Source: Peronospora farinosa (lineage: Eukaryota; Oomycota; Peronosporomycetes; Peronosporales; Peronosporaceae). Taken from it: DNA of 64,000 nucleotides. The stretch spans positions 1 to 64,000 of the forward strand of contig CANTFK010000286.1 of NCBI GenBank assembly GCA_947646735.1. Direction: 5' to 3'. Positions 21,738 through 32,098 of this stretch are shown piece after piece. Below the pieces are notes generated by a model, which saw only the letters and a list, made by a program, of their open reading frames with translations, was not told the origin of the DNA and did no database searches. How positions within the stretch are numbered: the stretch's first letter is position 1; the number at the start of each line of letters is the position of its first letter. A program made the translations under genes and the position numbers.

Positions 21738-23251
21738 CACGAGACCCAGTATTGCTCGCTGTAGTCGTGAGGTCCGGCTGGAAGCTCAGTTAGTATTACT
21801 ACTTGTTAGTAACAATTAGTTGTTCAAGGCGCATCATCAGTGCCATCGATTGATCAGGTCGAAACAACGTGAAGTCATGAACTTGGAACGAGCGCTGATT
21901 CTAAGATGCAGATACCCGTTTGCTTGGTATACCGCTTGTTTGACGCGGAATGTAGTGCGAAGTCATGATAGGTCGTAGAAATTACTTGGATCACATGATC
22001 ATGAGGAAGACTGTGAATATTCTTCTACGTTGCAGTGGCTCTTAGCCACTCACGGACTTTCCTCTCTGCACATGCATTTTTTTGGCAGTACGTTCCCTTT
22101 CAGCTCACCCCACCAGCCATTCGAACTTTGCGCATAATGTTTGCTGAATGCTCGTGCACTGACCGTAAGTGGTTCAGTAGCTGTATGACGCTGCGTAAAT
22201 GCTGCCAGACATTGACGGAGTGTCGAGATTTCGACTTGCAGCAGTTTGTTGGAAGCCCAACAAGGTCAAAAGTCCACGAGCACCTCCATGTCGTCTACAA
22301 ACGAAGTCGTCGCCACCAAAATATCTTCCTCTAGATCACTCTTGATGACAGTGACCAATGCATGAGTTATATCGATAAAGACCTCAATAACTCTCTCTCT
22401 CTGCTCGTGAACTCTGGAGTCATGCCTTCAATTGTCTGTCTGTGTCGGAACTTCAGCTGCCTCTGCAGCTGTAACCGCTGGCAGAATGGACAATTGACTT
22501 GAGGAATACATTCGTAAAGCTCGCTCAATGCAGATCAAGAGGAATGCATCGAACCAGGTGCAAGCCTCTGTAATGTGTCGAACGTCTTGCAAAAGCAGTA
22601 AGCGACACCTCCTTTAAAGCAGCAAACATCACCACCAGTATGACAAGTCGAGGCATCTACCGCTGAGATGCCGACGATCCGATTGTTGGACGACACTTAA
22701 CTGGGCATCAGCCCACAAAGTCGGCGCATTCTAAGATATTGGCATGTCGGTGCACCTTCACTTATCTTCTTTCAAGCACAATCGGTAAGCTTCGTTGCGT
22801 CAGTGATATCTGACCTCCATGTCGTCTTCATCGTGAAAAACCGATGACAGACAATTACTGCGCAGAGTCCGTCTGCACAAAAGGCGAAACCTTGTTTGGG
22901 CACGTCGCTTCTAAACGAGTGGACCAACTTGCTTTTGCCCTCACACGTGCATTGTTGACCACACATATGCAAAACGGACGTCACGAGAATGCTTGTCATC
23001 GCATCATTAGCACGTTATAATACGGTTTCAACAGTCCTCAAACGCTTGGATCTTCCTTCTGCGTGGTCACGTAACGTTTATTAACGTCGAAGAGGCCAGT
23101 GGAGCTCGTGTGTTGTGACAGCGACAGCCAACTTGGCGGTCCTCGGATGTCTTCTTGATCTCTCACAACACTGGAAAAGGCATCATCAGATCTCGATCAC
23201 CCGCTCCATCACACACCTCCTGGTCTTTCAAGCTTTTTTCTGCATCGGATC
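21738..23251. other. intergenic, 1.5 kb, no supported gene
   Basis: Several short open frames on both strands, none with recognisable domains. A CTCTCTCTCTCT microsatellite lies at 22393-22404. The region could include decayed coding sequence, but nothing could be named. Its right end is the promoter of the kinase gene. Confidence 0.4.
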
Positions 23252-24364
23252 ATGGACAGTCTCGAGAACTCTTTTATCGCCGATGCCGGTGCTTACGTCA
23301 AAGGCAAATATGCCATCACTTCGACTGGAGTCGTCCGTAAAGGAACCGGTCGCGCTTTCAGTGTCGTACCAGAGGAACTGGAATGGGATGGAAAAGTCAT
23401 TGGACGAGGAGCTAGTGGCTGTGTGCTACGTTCCCGTCATCGACCCACTAACACGCCGTTGGCTCTCAAGATGATCAACATGTACGACAAAATCAAACGT
23501 GAACAGATTATCCGAGAGATCAACGCGCTTTTCGATGCGAAATGCCCATGTCTTGTCACCTTCTTCGGTGCATTCGTCCGTGACGGAGCGGTAGTGCTTG
23601 CTCTCGAATACATGGACGGTGGGTCATTAGAAAACGTCATTCATCAGCTTGGTACGATTCCGGAGCACGTCCTAGCCAGTGTAGCCTACCAGATCCTCCA
23701 CGCACTATCGTATCTGAAGACCAACAAATGCGTACATCGCGACATCAAACCGCCAAATATTTTGCTCAACAGCCAGGGTCAAGTCAAGCTTTCAGACTTC
23801 GGCATCGCCACCGAACTCGGCAACTCAATGGGTACTGTGGTTAATTAGTTTACTTGCAGGTTCGACTGCATGTCTGACCTTGCTAGCTTGTTCCTTGTAG
23901 CTATGTGCGGCACTTTTGTAGGTACCTTTCGTTACATGTCCCCCGAGCGGATTCAGCACACGCAGTACAGCTATAGCTCAGACACGTGGAGTCTTGGTCT
24001 CGTGCTTATGGAGGCTGCCACGGGTGTCTATCCGTATCCGAACGACAAAACATGCATCGATATGCTGCAGAGCGTACTGGAAGCACCGCCACCTGCTCTT
24101 TCACCGCAAGATTTCTCGCAAGATTTTTGTGCATTCCTGCATCAATGTCTGCAAAAGAATCCGCTAGACCGCGCATCAGCCGATACCTTGCTTGAATCCC
24201 GTTGGTTACAGCGCTGTGGAGCAGTCAGTGAGTTATTATTCTAGCAGCTTTGAAATGTGGTGATGGTACTATATGTAGCTAATGCACTCCTGCTGTTTGT
24301 TTCACATCCAGACTTAGAGAGCTCAATCGCTAATGTGCGGCATTGGATCGACTCGCTCCAATAA
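23252..24364 (+). CDS. MAP kinase kinase-like protein kinase
   Basis: Exons 23252-23831, 23901-24227 and 24312-24364 give 319 aa. The kinase starts near residue 45 with VIGRGASGCVLRS (Gly-rich loop), LALKMI (ATP Lys), FFGAFVRDGAVVLALEYMDGGSLENVI, CVHRDIKPPNILLNSQGQVKLSDFGIA (catalytic loop and DFG) and GTFRYMSPER. The FFGAF...I.LEYMDGGSL block and the G-T-x-x-Y-M-S-P-E-R activation segment are MAPKK hallmarks; Ser/Thr residues between DFG and GTF are the likely MAP3K targets. The protein is short, with only a small N-terminal region and no clear MAPK docking site. Splicing at 23831/23901 restores the activation loop. Confidence 0.88.
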
Positions 24365-24521
24365 CGACAGACCCGAATCAATAGACAGATTGATCAAGCA
24401 CCACTTATCGATTCAAGACTCGTTTGTATTGTTACATACTTTCTTAGATAAATAAGTTCTCTTCTTGACAAATAAACTCACAACTTCTATACATCAATGA
24501 CTATAACCCCTTTGAGCTTCT

Positions 24522-26027
24522 TTACTGAGACTCAGTGACCTCAACAACTCCATTGCCCACGATGTAGCCCATTGCAGCCTGCAAGCACGCCAAATAGTAA
24601 GCAGCTTCTGAGCCACTCTGGGATTCATCAATGGCGTATTGCTCCATCAAATACACCTGCGAGTGCAAGTGCGGCAGCTCGCAGCGGCTCAACACGTACA
24701 CCAACAATGGCAGTAATACATCAGCCGAAATGCAGCTGCTGTCCAGGCCAAATTCTTCCTTGGCCTCACAATACAACGTACACACAGCACGCATGAACGA
24801 CGCCAGCACACTAGAAGGCACGAGGTGCGGGATTTTGTTGAACGCAGCAATAGATTTGCTAAAAAGCTCTTGCTGCTGAGCTTTTACAGGAATTTCCACG
24901 GGCAAGCCAACTTCTTCCAGACTCAGTGTGCGAATTTTAGCTGCCTGGTCACGCCATGAACTATTAAGCTCATCCAGATCAGCAGCTGTGCCACGATAGC
25001 ACGCACATGCAAGGCGACTAAAGACCATGTGCTCCACAAACACCAGTAGTGCTGGCATTTGATTCGTATCCAGCTTGGCTTCCTTAGCAACAGCATTGAC
25101 AATCTCCAAGACGAGCGATTGCATGACATCACGTGGTTCTCTATCGTCAAAAACCGTCTTGGGTCCTGGTTGGCTGCTAGCACGTGTAAAAGACCGCATC
25201 GTATCCAAGCAGAGCTTGTCCAGTGCTTTCTTAAGCTCTGGCTTGAGCAATTTCTGACGACTCAGAAGCTTTTCAAAACGTACAAAAGCAAGTGTCGGTT
25301 CATCTGTAGCTGACTTGACATTATCCACTTGAAGAAGCAATTGCTCAAGTGTCAAACTGTTTGACACGATATTTTTCTGCCTGTGAAGTTCCACAAGCTT
25401 AGCAAGATAATGAGCTTGTAATTGCAGTACTTGTCGTAGCCAATCTTCAGCCAATGCACGTTCCGATTGTTCAATTCCGTCCAATAAGGACTGACTCGCT
25501 GCAAAACTTCCTCGATGACGAAGTTCATCCGCTTCATCGAGAGCGAGTACCGTATGCATATCACTAAGTACAGCCAACGACCGATTGCCTGTTGCTACTT
25601 CAGCTACCAGCTGCATCTGTAACAAAGCAACTTGATCACGTCGACTAGAGCTGAGCCAACAACTGACACTGCGTAAAAGCTCTCGACGTTTGGACAGTCG
25701 TGCTTTCCGCTTGAGTACGTGCTGACTCTCATGTTGAATACGTTGGGACAACATCTCAAGAGCTGAAGACGCAGCGGCATTGTTTACAATCGCAGCAACA
25801 TTGTTTACAATCGCAGCAGCATCAAAGCTTCGCCAACGACGTTGACTGACGTCAGCGGGGATGACGTGGTCCACACCACCAAAAGAAAACGTGCTGGGGA
25901 TGGATGTACGACGACGAAGAGCGGCTGCTTCCGACTCAATTGGTGATAAAACGGGTGTAATGACCTTGTTGTTCACGAGACGTTCGGGTTCAGTGGCATT
26001 TGAGACGCCAAGATCCTCATAGGTCAT
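24522..26027 (-). CDS. VPS9-domain protein, probable Rab5-family guanine exchange factor
   Basis: A single-exon frame of 501 residues. The first about 100 residues are low complexity. The middle is helical and basic (LSQRIQHESQHVLKRKARLSKRREL). The C-terminal about 230 residues match the VPS9 fold: MPALLVFVEHMVFSRLACACY, FNKIPHLVPSSVLASFMRAV, and the signature SADVLLPLLVYVLSRCELPHLHSQVYLMEQY with the conserved Asp. YYLACLQAAMGYI then ends the domain. VPS9 proteins activate Rab5-type GTPases on early endosomes. A 21-bp direct duplication at 25778-25819 produces the peptide repeat AAIVNNV-AAIVNN. Confidence 0.87.
   Translation of the reverse strand: MTYEDLGVSNATEPERLVNNKVITPVLSPIESEAAALRRRTSIPSTFSFGGVDHVIPADVSQRRWRSFDAAAIVNNVAAIVNNAAASSALEMLSQRIQHESQHVLKRKARLSKRRELLRSVSCWLSSSRRDQVALLQMQLVAEVATGNRSLAVLSDMHTVLALDEADELRHRGSFAASQSLLDGIEQSERALAEDWLRQVLQLQAHYLAKLVELHRQKNIVSNSLTLEQLLLQVDNVKSATDEPTLAFVRFEKLLSRQKLLKPELKKALDKLCLDTMRSFTRASSQPGPKTVFDDREPRDVMQSLVLEIVNAVAKEAKLDTNQMPALLVFVEHMVFSRLACACYRGTAADLDELNSSWRDQAAKIRTLSLEEVGLPVEIPVKAQQQELFSKSIAAFNKIPHLVPSSVLASFMRAVCTLYCEAKEEFGLDSSCISADVLLPLLVYVLSRCELPHLHSQVYLMEQYAIDESQSGSEAAYYLACLQAAMGYIVGNGVVEVTESQ
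25778..25819 (-). repeat. in-frame 21-bp tandem duplication
   Basis: Two adjacent copies of CATTGTTTACAATCGCAGCAA differ at one base. They encode a repeated seven-residue AAIVNNV stretch in the low-complexity N-terminus of the VPS9 protein. Confidence 0.85.
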
Positions 26028-27429
26028 TGTAAGTAGATAGATAATATGAGGATAATATCTCGTGACGTTTTTAGTCGGACGGATAAAATAAAAAATCCCA
26101 AAGTGACGTACGCACTTGAAAGGAAAAACAACAATGTTTTCAACTTTTTTTTATTGCCAGTGGCTTTTAATTATGGCGACAGGGAACCCATTTGTCGATT
26201 TCAAGCACGTGCGATAGATTTAAGAGTACGTGGAGAACAGAAGTAGGGGTGTATTTTGATCAAATGATAAAAGGTGACAGGATATAGAATATCATAGGTA
26301 CGTATTGTACGACATCATAGTTTAATCAAGTGAAGAAGAATAAAGACCAGGACCTAACAGGGTAATGTTCGTACCTAATAATTGATGATTACAGTTTAAG
26401 ATTTGGAATTGCGTGCGCTTCGGGGCGGACTGGGGTAGGGCTAAATCCATGTAAACCCTCTAGTGATTGGTCATACCTACGCTTCTTGGTGGAGTCGATC
26501 AAGCCTGCTGCTCATACGGATAGGCCTGCAGAAAACCCCCGTCCACCCGCCTGCCTTTCACACCGTATACAAAAGGGCGTGATCAGCTGACAGCGGCCAC
26601 CACGTGTGTCAATTTGATCTCAAGCTGCTGCCATTCTCATCGTAGTCGCCACCACTTTCGTTTCAAGGCCGATTTTTGCTGTAAAAATAAAGTTTTCTTC
26701 CTACTGTTGGCCATTGTTTTAAATGTTCTTGGGGTTGTGTCTGTATTTGTGCTGGTTCCAAGCTGCTGAGATGAGCTCTTGAGTCGTCCGGCTCTTGGGA
26801 GTGCATGGTAGCTGCTTTTTACAGAGCATCTGAGCCAATCACCAAAGCACTACAATCGGGCGCTCGCTACGTGGCTCAATTTAACAACTTGTTTCTATTT
26901 CGCAAGCGTGCCGTCGAACGAGGAAGAAAGAAAGTGGCTAGTCTGCAGAGGGAGATGGGCCATAGTGCCGAGCGTTTCGAATGATCATAAGTAAGCATTG
27001 AGAAGGTGGCCGGTCTGACGGCAGAATGACTGGTTGGTGGAAAAAGTGGCAGCATGACCAACATCAACACCACCGCAATCGGAACAAGAACGATCGACTC
27101 CGTCAATTAATGGGTGGAGTCCAGAAAGCATTCGAGCGTCTATGATTCATACTGATTCCGCAGCGCAGGAAGCAGTCGACATATAATGCAGCGTCAGTGA
27201 CCGGGTCTCGCTGCTTCCCGTGACAGAGTGGCCAGATCGTGACAAAGGTATCCTCAAGTGCGATCATTTGCTGATGGTGGTACTGGTTGGTAATCGTCAT
27301 CATTACGTTACTAGACGTGCTGTCGAAGCGATGATTTCCAGTGCAACGATAAACTCTAGTTATAGTAGTTTTGCTTATAAGTGGGAATCGCTACGTGACG
27401 AGCTACGTGCTGACCAACTTCTTATGTCA
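26028..27429. other. intergenic, 1.4 kb
   Basis: Upstream of the VPS9 gene and downstream of the reductase gene. It contains a small open frame at 26805-26984 (listed separately) and a 40-codon frame starting MTGWWKKWQH near 27026. Otherwise nothing was recognised. Confidence 0.4.
26805..26984 (+). CDS. hypothetical small ORF, 59 aa
   Basis: ATG frame beginning MVAAFYRASEPITKALQSG and ending with a basic/polar helix (RKRAVERGRKKVASLQRE). Amphipathic and basic at the start, it could be a small mitochondrial or membrane-associated protein, but no family is recognised. A GTAAGC at 26991 shortly after the stop and CAG near 27024 might define an intron. Support is limited to composition. Confidence 0.3.
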   Translation: MVAAFYRASEPITKALQSGARYVAQFNNLFLFRKRAVERGRKKVASLQREMGHSAERFE

Positions 27430-28498
27430 CTATTGGTTCTTCTTCGCCTCGAGCTTCTTGAGGGCGCGCTTACGCAGCGACAGGTGGGTCATCATGGCGC
27501 CCTAAACACATAGAAACACGGTCATGTACAAGTCGTCAGTCAAAGAGAGTAAGTGAGGTTAGGCGGCGATCAGCAACACGTACCTTGCTCAGTAGCCACG
27601 TAGGCGCGCTTTCGTACAGCCAAATCTGCAGAGCATGTGGCCAATAGGGTGACACGAGCGTGTCGTAGCCTAAATGAGCAACCGATGCGCGAGCGTACGT
27701 CGCAGGGGACGGAACCATGAAGCTCGCGTGGCGAATTTTGGCCAGCTTGGTGGACACAAACATGGGCACGTGGCACTGGATGTGCACGTTCTTGGCGCTG
27801 TACTCAGCCGCGAGGCACAGCGTGAGCTGCTCAATGTACTTCTTAGTAGCACTGTACTCGCTAAGCAGTGGCACAACCATACGACCCGATCCAGAGCTGA
27901 CGTTCACGATTACGCCGCGTTTGCGTTGTGTCATGCCTGGAAGCACCATTTTGGACATGATTGTAGCCGCGGTCACATTAAGTTTAATGAGGCTGTCCAC
28001 GCGGTCTTCTGGCAGCCGATCAAAGTATTCAGGAAAGTCATACGATACGCCCACGTTGTTGAAAAGGACACCAACATCTTGGACCTTGTCAAGTGTCTTC
28101 TGCAGTGCCTCACGCACGCTCGGCTCGTCCACACGGTTAAAGTCCACGGCCAAGATCTCCACTTGTACCTTGGGATACTTGGCCAATATCTCGGCACGTG
28201 CTTCCTCTAGACGACTCTGCGTGCGACTTATCAGTACCACATTCATTCCCTTGCGCGCTAACTCCATGGCCAGCGCCTTACCGATACCGTCTGTGGCGCC
28301 CGTGACCACGCCCCATTGACCAAAGCTCTTGAGGTTCTTGGCTGGACGGAGGAAGAACGCGTAGAGCGACGTCAGCAGCTGCAGTGCCAGACGAGATAGC
28401 ACTAGAAAGCCCACAATCAGCGCGATCTTTACATGCAGAGGAGACAGGGTCAGCACAAAGTGCAGGGGTGCTAGCATTTCAAGCACGCGGTTGGCCAT
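27430..28498 (-). CDS. very-long-chain 3-oxoacyl-CoA reductase (HSD17B12/KAR type)
   Basis: Exon 1 is 28498-27584 and exon 2 is 27501-27430, joined in phase 0 across an 82-nt GTACGT...TTAG intron; 328 aa. It is the NADPH-dependent second step of fatty-acid elongation in the ER. Residues 15-60 hold an N-terminal membrane anchor. The short-chain dehydrogenase core has VVTGATDGIGKALA (cofactor), LFNNVGVSY, NVSSGSG (catalytic Ser) and YSATKKYIEQL (catalytic Tyr and Lys). FVSTKLAKIRHASFMVPSP follows, as in KAR. The small last exon ends in KKNQ, a C-terminal dilysine ER-retrieval signal that is missed without splicing. Upstream in-frame codons to 28660 are probably 5' UTR or intron. Confidence 0.93.
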
Positions 28499-29203
28499 TA
28501 GAATGCTCTTGTAATGACAGCCACCGGAAAATTGACCTGCAAAAAACAGTGATGTTGTTAGCCTATAGTATGTGATGTCATACGTACTTAGCAGCGTTTT
28601 AAGCGTGCCGAACTTAGTGTGCAAAAAAATGATACATAATATTGATTTTGAAATAATCAAAAATATATTTTGCAGCTATTTCATTTCGAGGTATAATTTT
28701 CTAAGCTGTTAAATTTTGTGCTCAGAATGTGCACTAGAGCAACCTGATTCGTCAGATCGTCACTTTGTACATTTTGTACATGCAAAAGTACGGTATAGCC
28801 ATGGTGAAAAGACTACAGGCATAGTGGCATTCACAGATGTCGCCTCTTGTGAATCTTATACTGCGTTAGCAACGCTTGCCATCATGCACATACCGCTCAA
28901 GTAAAGCAGCTAGAGTCTACTGCAGTTGTCAGCCATAGGTGTTTGTAACATTAGACTTCCCATGCTATGTGTCATTTATAGTCTCAGTATGAAGGGCTAG
29001 TCGCATATTTTATGACGAGCGGCGAAATATTTTAATAAATTATATTTTTAATGTACTACTATTTCTAAGTTGACGCTTTGTAATATTATTTTTTGAGAGT
29101 AATATAACTACATTACTATTCAGTGTACCGGTATTTGCCGTCCGTGCTGAATACACGAAACCCGGTCATTTGTTGTGACGTCTTGCACTGGCATTGGGTC
29201 ATT
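28499..29203. other. divergent intergenic region, AT-rich
   Basis: Upstream of both the reductase (minus) and the membrane protein (plus). The TGCAG at 28534-28538, read on the minus strand, may be the acceptor of a 5' UTR intron of the reductase gene. Nothing else is seen. Confidence 0.4.
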
Positions 29204-29857
29204 ATGAGCAAACGCCGCGCAATCCGTAAAATGTTGACGATATCGGACGGATACTGGGGATTTGTGCATCAGAAACGCTTCTATCGATGGATGTACGCAT
29301 CGCTAACGTTCTTTGCCATCTTTGCCGTGGTCGTGGCTTTCTTTGACGTGGGTGCCGGTACGACACATGCTGCACGCTTTGTGGCCAGTAAGTACACGCA
29401 GGGCCAATTAGACGAGAATCTGCGGCTGTTGCAATGGATTTACATTTTCTACCCGACACCGTGCGCTTTTGCGTGGATCCTCGTCTATTTTGCCAAGTTC
29501 TTCTTTTGCTGGGAGATCAAGCGTCTGCGCAAGGCGCGGAATTACAAGTACAATCTCATGTTAGCGTCATTAATTGTCGCTGTCTTCTATGCTTTTGTCC
29601 TGAAATCGGTGCTCAAGATGACGCTCTACTCGGGCCCTAAACTCCGTAGTGCGATTCTTATTGGACTCTGTGAGCTTGGCCTTGTAGGTATTGAGGTGTT
29701 TGATGAACGGAAAAAGCGCAAGGATCGTCATCAAAAGAAGAAATTGCTACGAGAACAGCTGGCAGCTGACGAGCAGACATACCGTCAACCTCAACTTAAA
29801 TCTGACGCGGAGCAGCAGCAATTGGCACATGCTATAGACCCTGCGGCCATGCTGTAG
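29204..29857 (+). CDS. four-pass membrane protein of unknown function
   Basis: 217 aa from the ATG at 29204 (MSKRRAIRKML); an upstream in-frame ATG-like start at 29123 would add 27 unlikely residues. Hydrophobic segments are near residues 33-55 (MYASLTFFAIFAVVVAFF), 80-105 (LLQWIYIFYPTPCAFAWILVYF), 122-140 (LMLASLIVAVFYAFVL) and 150-170 (AILIGLCELGLVGIEVF). The C-terminal about 50 residues are a highly charged Lys/Arg/Gln tail (ERKKRKDRHQKKKLLREQL), probably cytosolic. No known family was recognised. Confidence 0.7.
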   Translation: MSKRRAIRKMLTISDGYWGFVHQKRFYRWMYASLTFFAIFAVVVAFFDVGAGTTHAARFVASKYTQGQLDENLRLLQWIYIFYPTPCAFAWILVYFAKFFFCWEIKRLRKARNYKYNLMLASLIVAVFYAFVLKSVLKMTLYSGPKLRSAILIGLCELGLVGIEVFDERKKRKDRHQKKKLLREQLAADEQTYRQPQLKSDAEQQQLAHAIDPAAML

Positions 29858-31517
29858 ATGGAGAGTTCTTTGGAGGCAGTCAGTGTCAAGAATGGACAAC
29901 ACACATATACAGAGGGGATTTAATGAGCGATGACGTTGTTGAGAAGGAAAATTGTGGAACGCGGTGTGTTTTTTCGTTGGCTAAAGAACTAGGTATAAAT
30001 GCATGTGGCTTCCAGCCTCAAGAGCAAAGCGAAGTGGTTCCTGTACACGTTGTAGAAAACCAATTATCGGGATCCGATCAGATCCGGAATTAGAAACTTT
30101 GCAAAGGACTGAAATTGTGAGACGAACGCAATATCGGCATACCTGAGAATATTGATCAGGTTGTGTAAACGGCTAGAGCTTTCAGGATAAGGACGATGAC
30201 GCAGCGAGTATAGCTGCAAGATTCAGCGTTAGTGGGAGAAGGTCACTTGCAGCGGAGATAAAGTAGCCTGCTAGTGACCTTTTTCGCTATTGCTGAAGCA
30301 GGAGAAGTTCAATATTAATACTGTATACATTTGGGTTGCTTGGCACTGGTAACATATACTATTCCATTGCTACATTGTTCTCGGACTTGTATCAAGTACT
30401 TTTGACCAGAGTATGTAAGTAAGGAGTTTGTTTATCTCGTCAAGACTAAATCCGTCAAGACTTCTATTTGTATACACCGCAATGCGTACTACAAATTATT
30501 CAAAAAACGATCCGAGGAAAATCAAGATAAAATCCAGTGTCATTTGCTCTTAATTCTTGGGCAATTCATCCACCAAGCAGCTGTGACGACGGTCACAGTC
30601 CAACACGCAGACTGGTCGGCGTTCGGCCATCGGTCTCTGACATTCTTGACGCAACGATCCCGGATCTATTCACAACGCTTCCACAAGTGACGCAAGCCTT
30701 GCGTCTTGAGAGTTATAATCTCATCGTTGGCATCGACTGTATATGACTTAAAAAATCAAAAATTGAAATAAAATCCGCTGAATAATATCTCACATGCTAA
30801 TAGTATGTTTTAGGTACAAAATCCAATGAGCAAAGTGACAAACTGACGTTTTTAGAGATGAGCTGACGTGCGACCGTGCAGTATTTACTATTTTTTTACA
30901 AGAATATCGTCGCTTGTGGTATCGAGAAGTAATGCAGCATGTCGTCATAGCAGGTTCTACATCTTTTCCAGCTCTTAGTAACGAGGCAATTAATATTGTC
31001 AATCGTACAAGAGATTATTATATCTTTTTTGATTATTGTCAATGGACAAGTTACAAGATCGATGGATATTTTACCTCAATACAGTGAGCAAGAAAACGAT
31101 CGATGCCATCACTCATGTCAGTAATTTTCTATCGAGTATTGTAATGGTCAATGTACGTGATGGGTCATGGGAGTCGATGATTTTTTTGACAATTATCTTT
31201 TACACCGGAAGGTTGATACCTTCTTTTTTTCCTAGAGTATCACATGTGAAAATACGTGATCAATATCAAGTGATCAAGGGATGCAGTATTTGGATTGCAG
31301 ACCTTACAAGGTATGGATCGAAATTTGACAGAAAGACGTTATTCTACCACCTCTACTATGAATAACGTCTACCAGCCAACAATTTGACTTCAGCGAGCTC
31401 ATGTTGCAGTAGACTCATAATGTAGCTACTGCAACGACAACGGTGCAATAAGAGCAAACGACATCATCATCAGCGCCGCTTTTAAATTCTGCAGACAATA
31501 CGCGTAACGAATCGACG
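29858..31517. other. gene-poor stretch, 1.7 kb
   Basis: AT-rich. The only notable plus-strand frame is 31036-31365 (109 codons), whose composition is poor evidence for coding. No repeat or RNA gene was identified. Confidence 0.4.
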
Positions 31518-31715
31518 ATGCAGGATTGCACGTCGCGAGTTAAAGAAGAGCTTGCTCGACTTCAAGACGCATTGATGTGCCCCATTTGTGAGGAGAGAAA
31601 AAAGGACGTGGTGTTTCAATGCGCCCACGACACGTGTGAGAAGTGCGGTGAGCTGCTCTCGCACTACCCTCTCTGTCGGCAAAAGATCCAGTTGCGCATC
31701 AAACGCTTTGGTTGA
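31518..31715 (+). pseudogene. truncated RING-finger remnant with a lost zinc ligand
   Basis: 65 codons: a helix (SRVKEELARLQDAL) followed by a C3HC4 RING of the C-terminal ubiquitin-ligase type (CPICEERKKDVVFQCAHDTCEKCGELLSHYPLCRQKIQLRIKRF). In such rings the penultimate Cys pair is CPLC; here the first is Tyr (HYPLC), so one zinc ligand is missing. RINGs of this type usually end long ankyrin- or XIAP-like proteins, but no coherent upstream domain exists here. A decayed gene tail is the simplest reading. Confidence 0.65.
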
Positions 31716-32098
31716 ATTGGTCGCGGTCCTATGAAATTGAACGCAAAGACGACCCGATAGTCATCGATACAAACAAGTACACCGCTCCATGTGATGTTGA
31801 TCTATTTTCAATTGGATGAAGTGTCTGCAGCAAAATGCCTAGTTTGTCAAATTGGGATCGTTGTTATCTGTCTGGCTTTCTAGCTTTCTAGCTTCAGCAT
31901 CGCGTAAAATCAACCCCTACATGGACAAAGCAACATTTGCAATGCAAAATGGCGCATTAGGTACATGCAAATGCAGTAGTTTGATGGTAGTGTGGAGTGA
32001 ACAAATGTTTTTGCGGCCACTTCCGATGGCAACCACATTACATCCTTTATCGAGGTTCGTCTGACCAGCCCTTGTGGCTCACGAAAGCCTTCGGCTGT
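31716..32098. other. short gene-free stretch
   Basis: Follows the RING remnant and precedes the 3' end of the zinc-finger gene. No feature supported. Confidence 0.4.

Noticed and set aside
22035..22999. Short frames on both strands between the DJ-1 fusion and the kinase
   Set aside because: No coherent domains and multiple interruptions; left as intergenic.
27674..28319. Plus-strand frames of 178 and 200 codons
   Set aside because: Antisense shadows of the reductase gene.
31036..31365. 109-codon plus-strand frame
   Set aside because: AT-rich composition, no motif, isolated.
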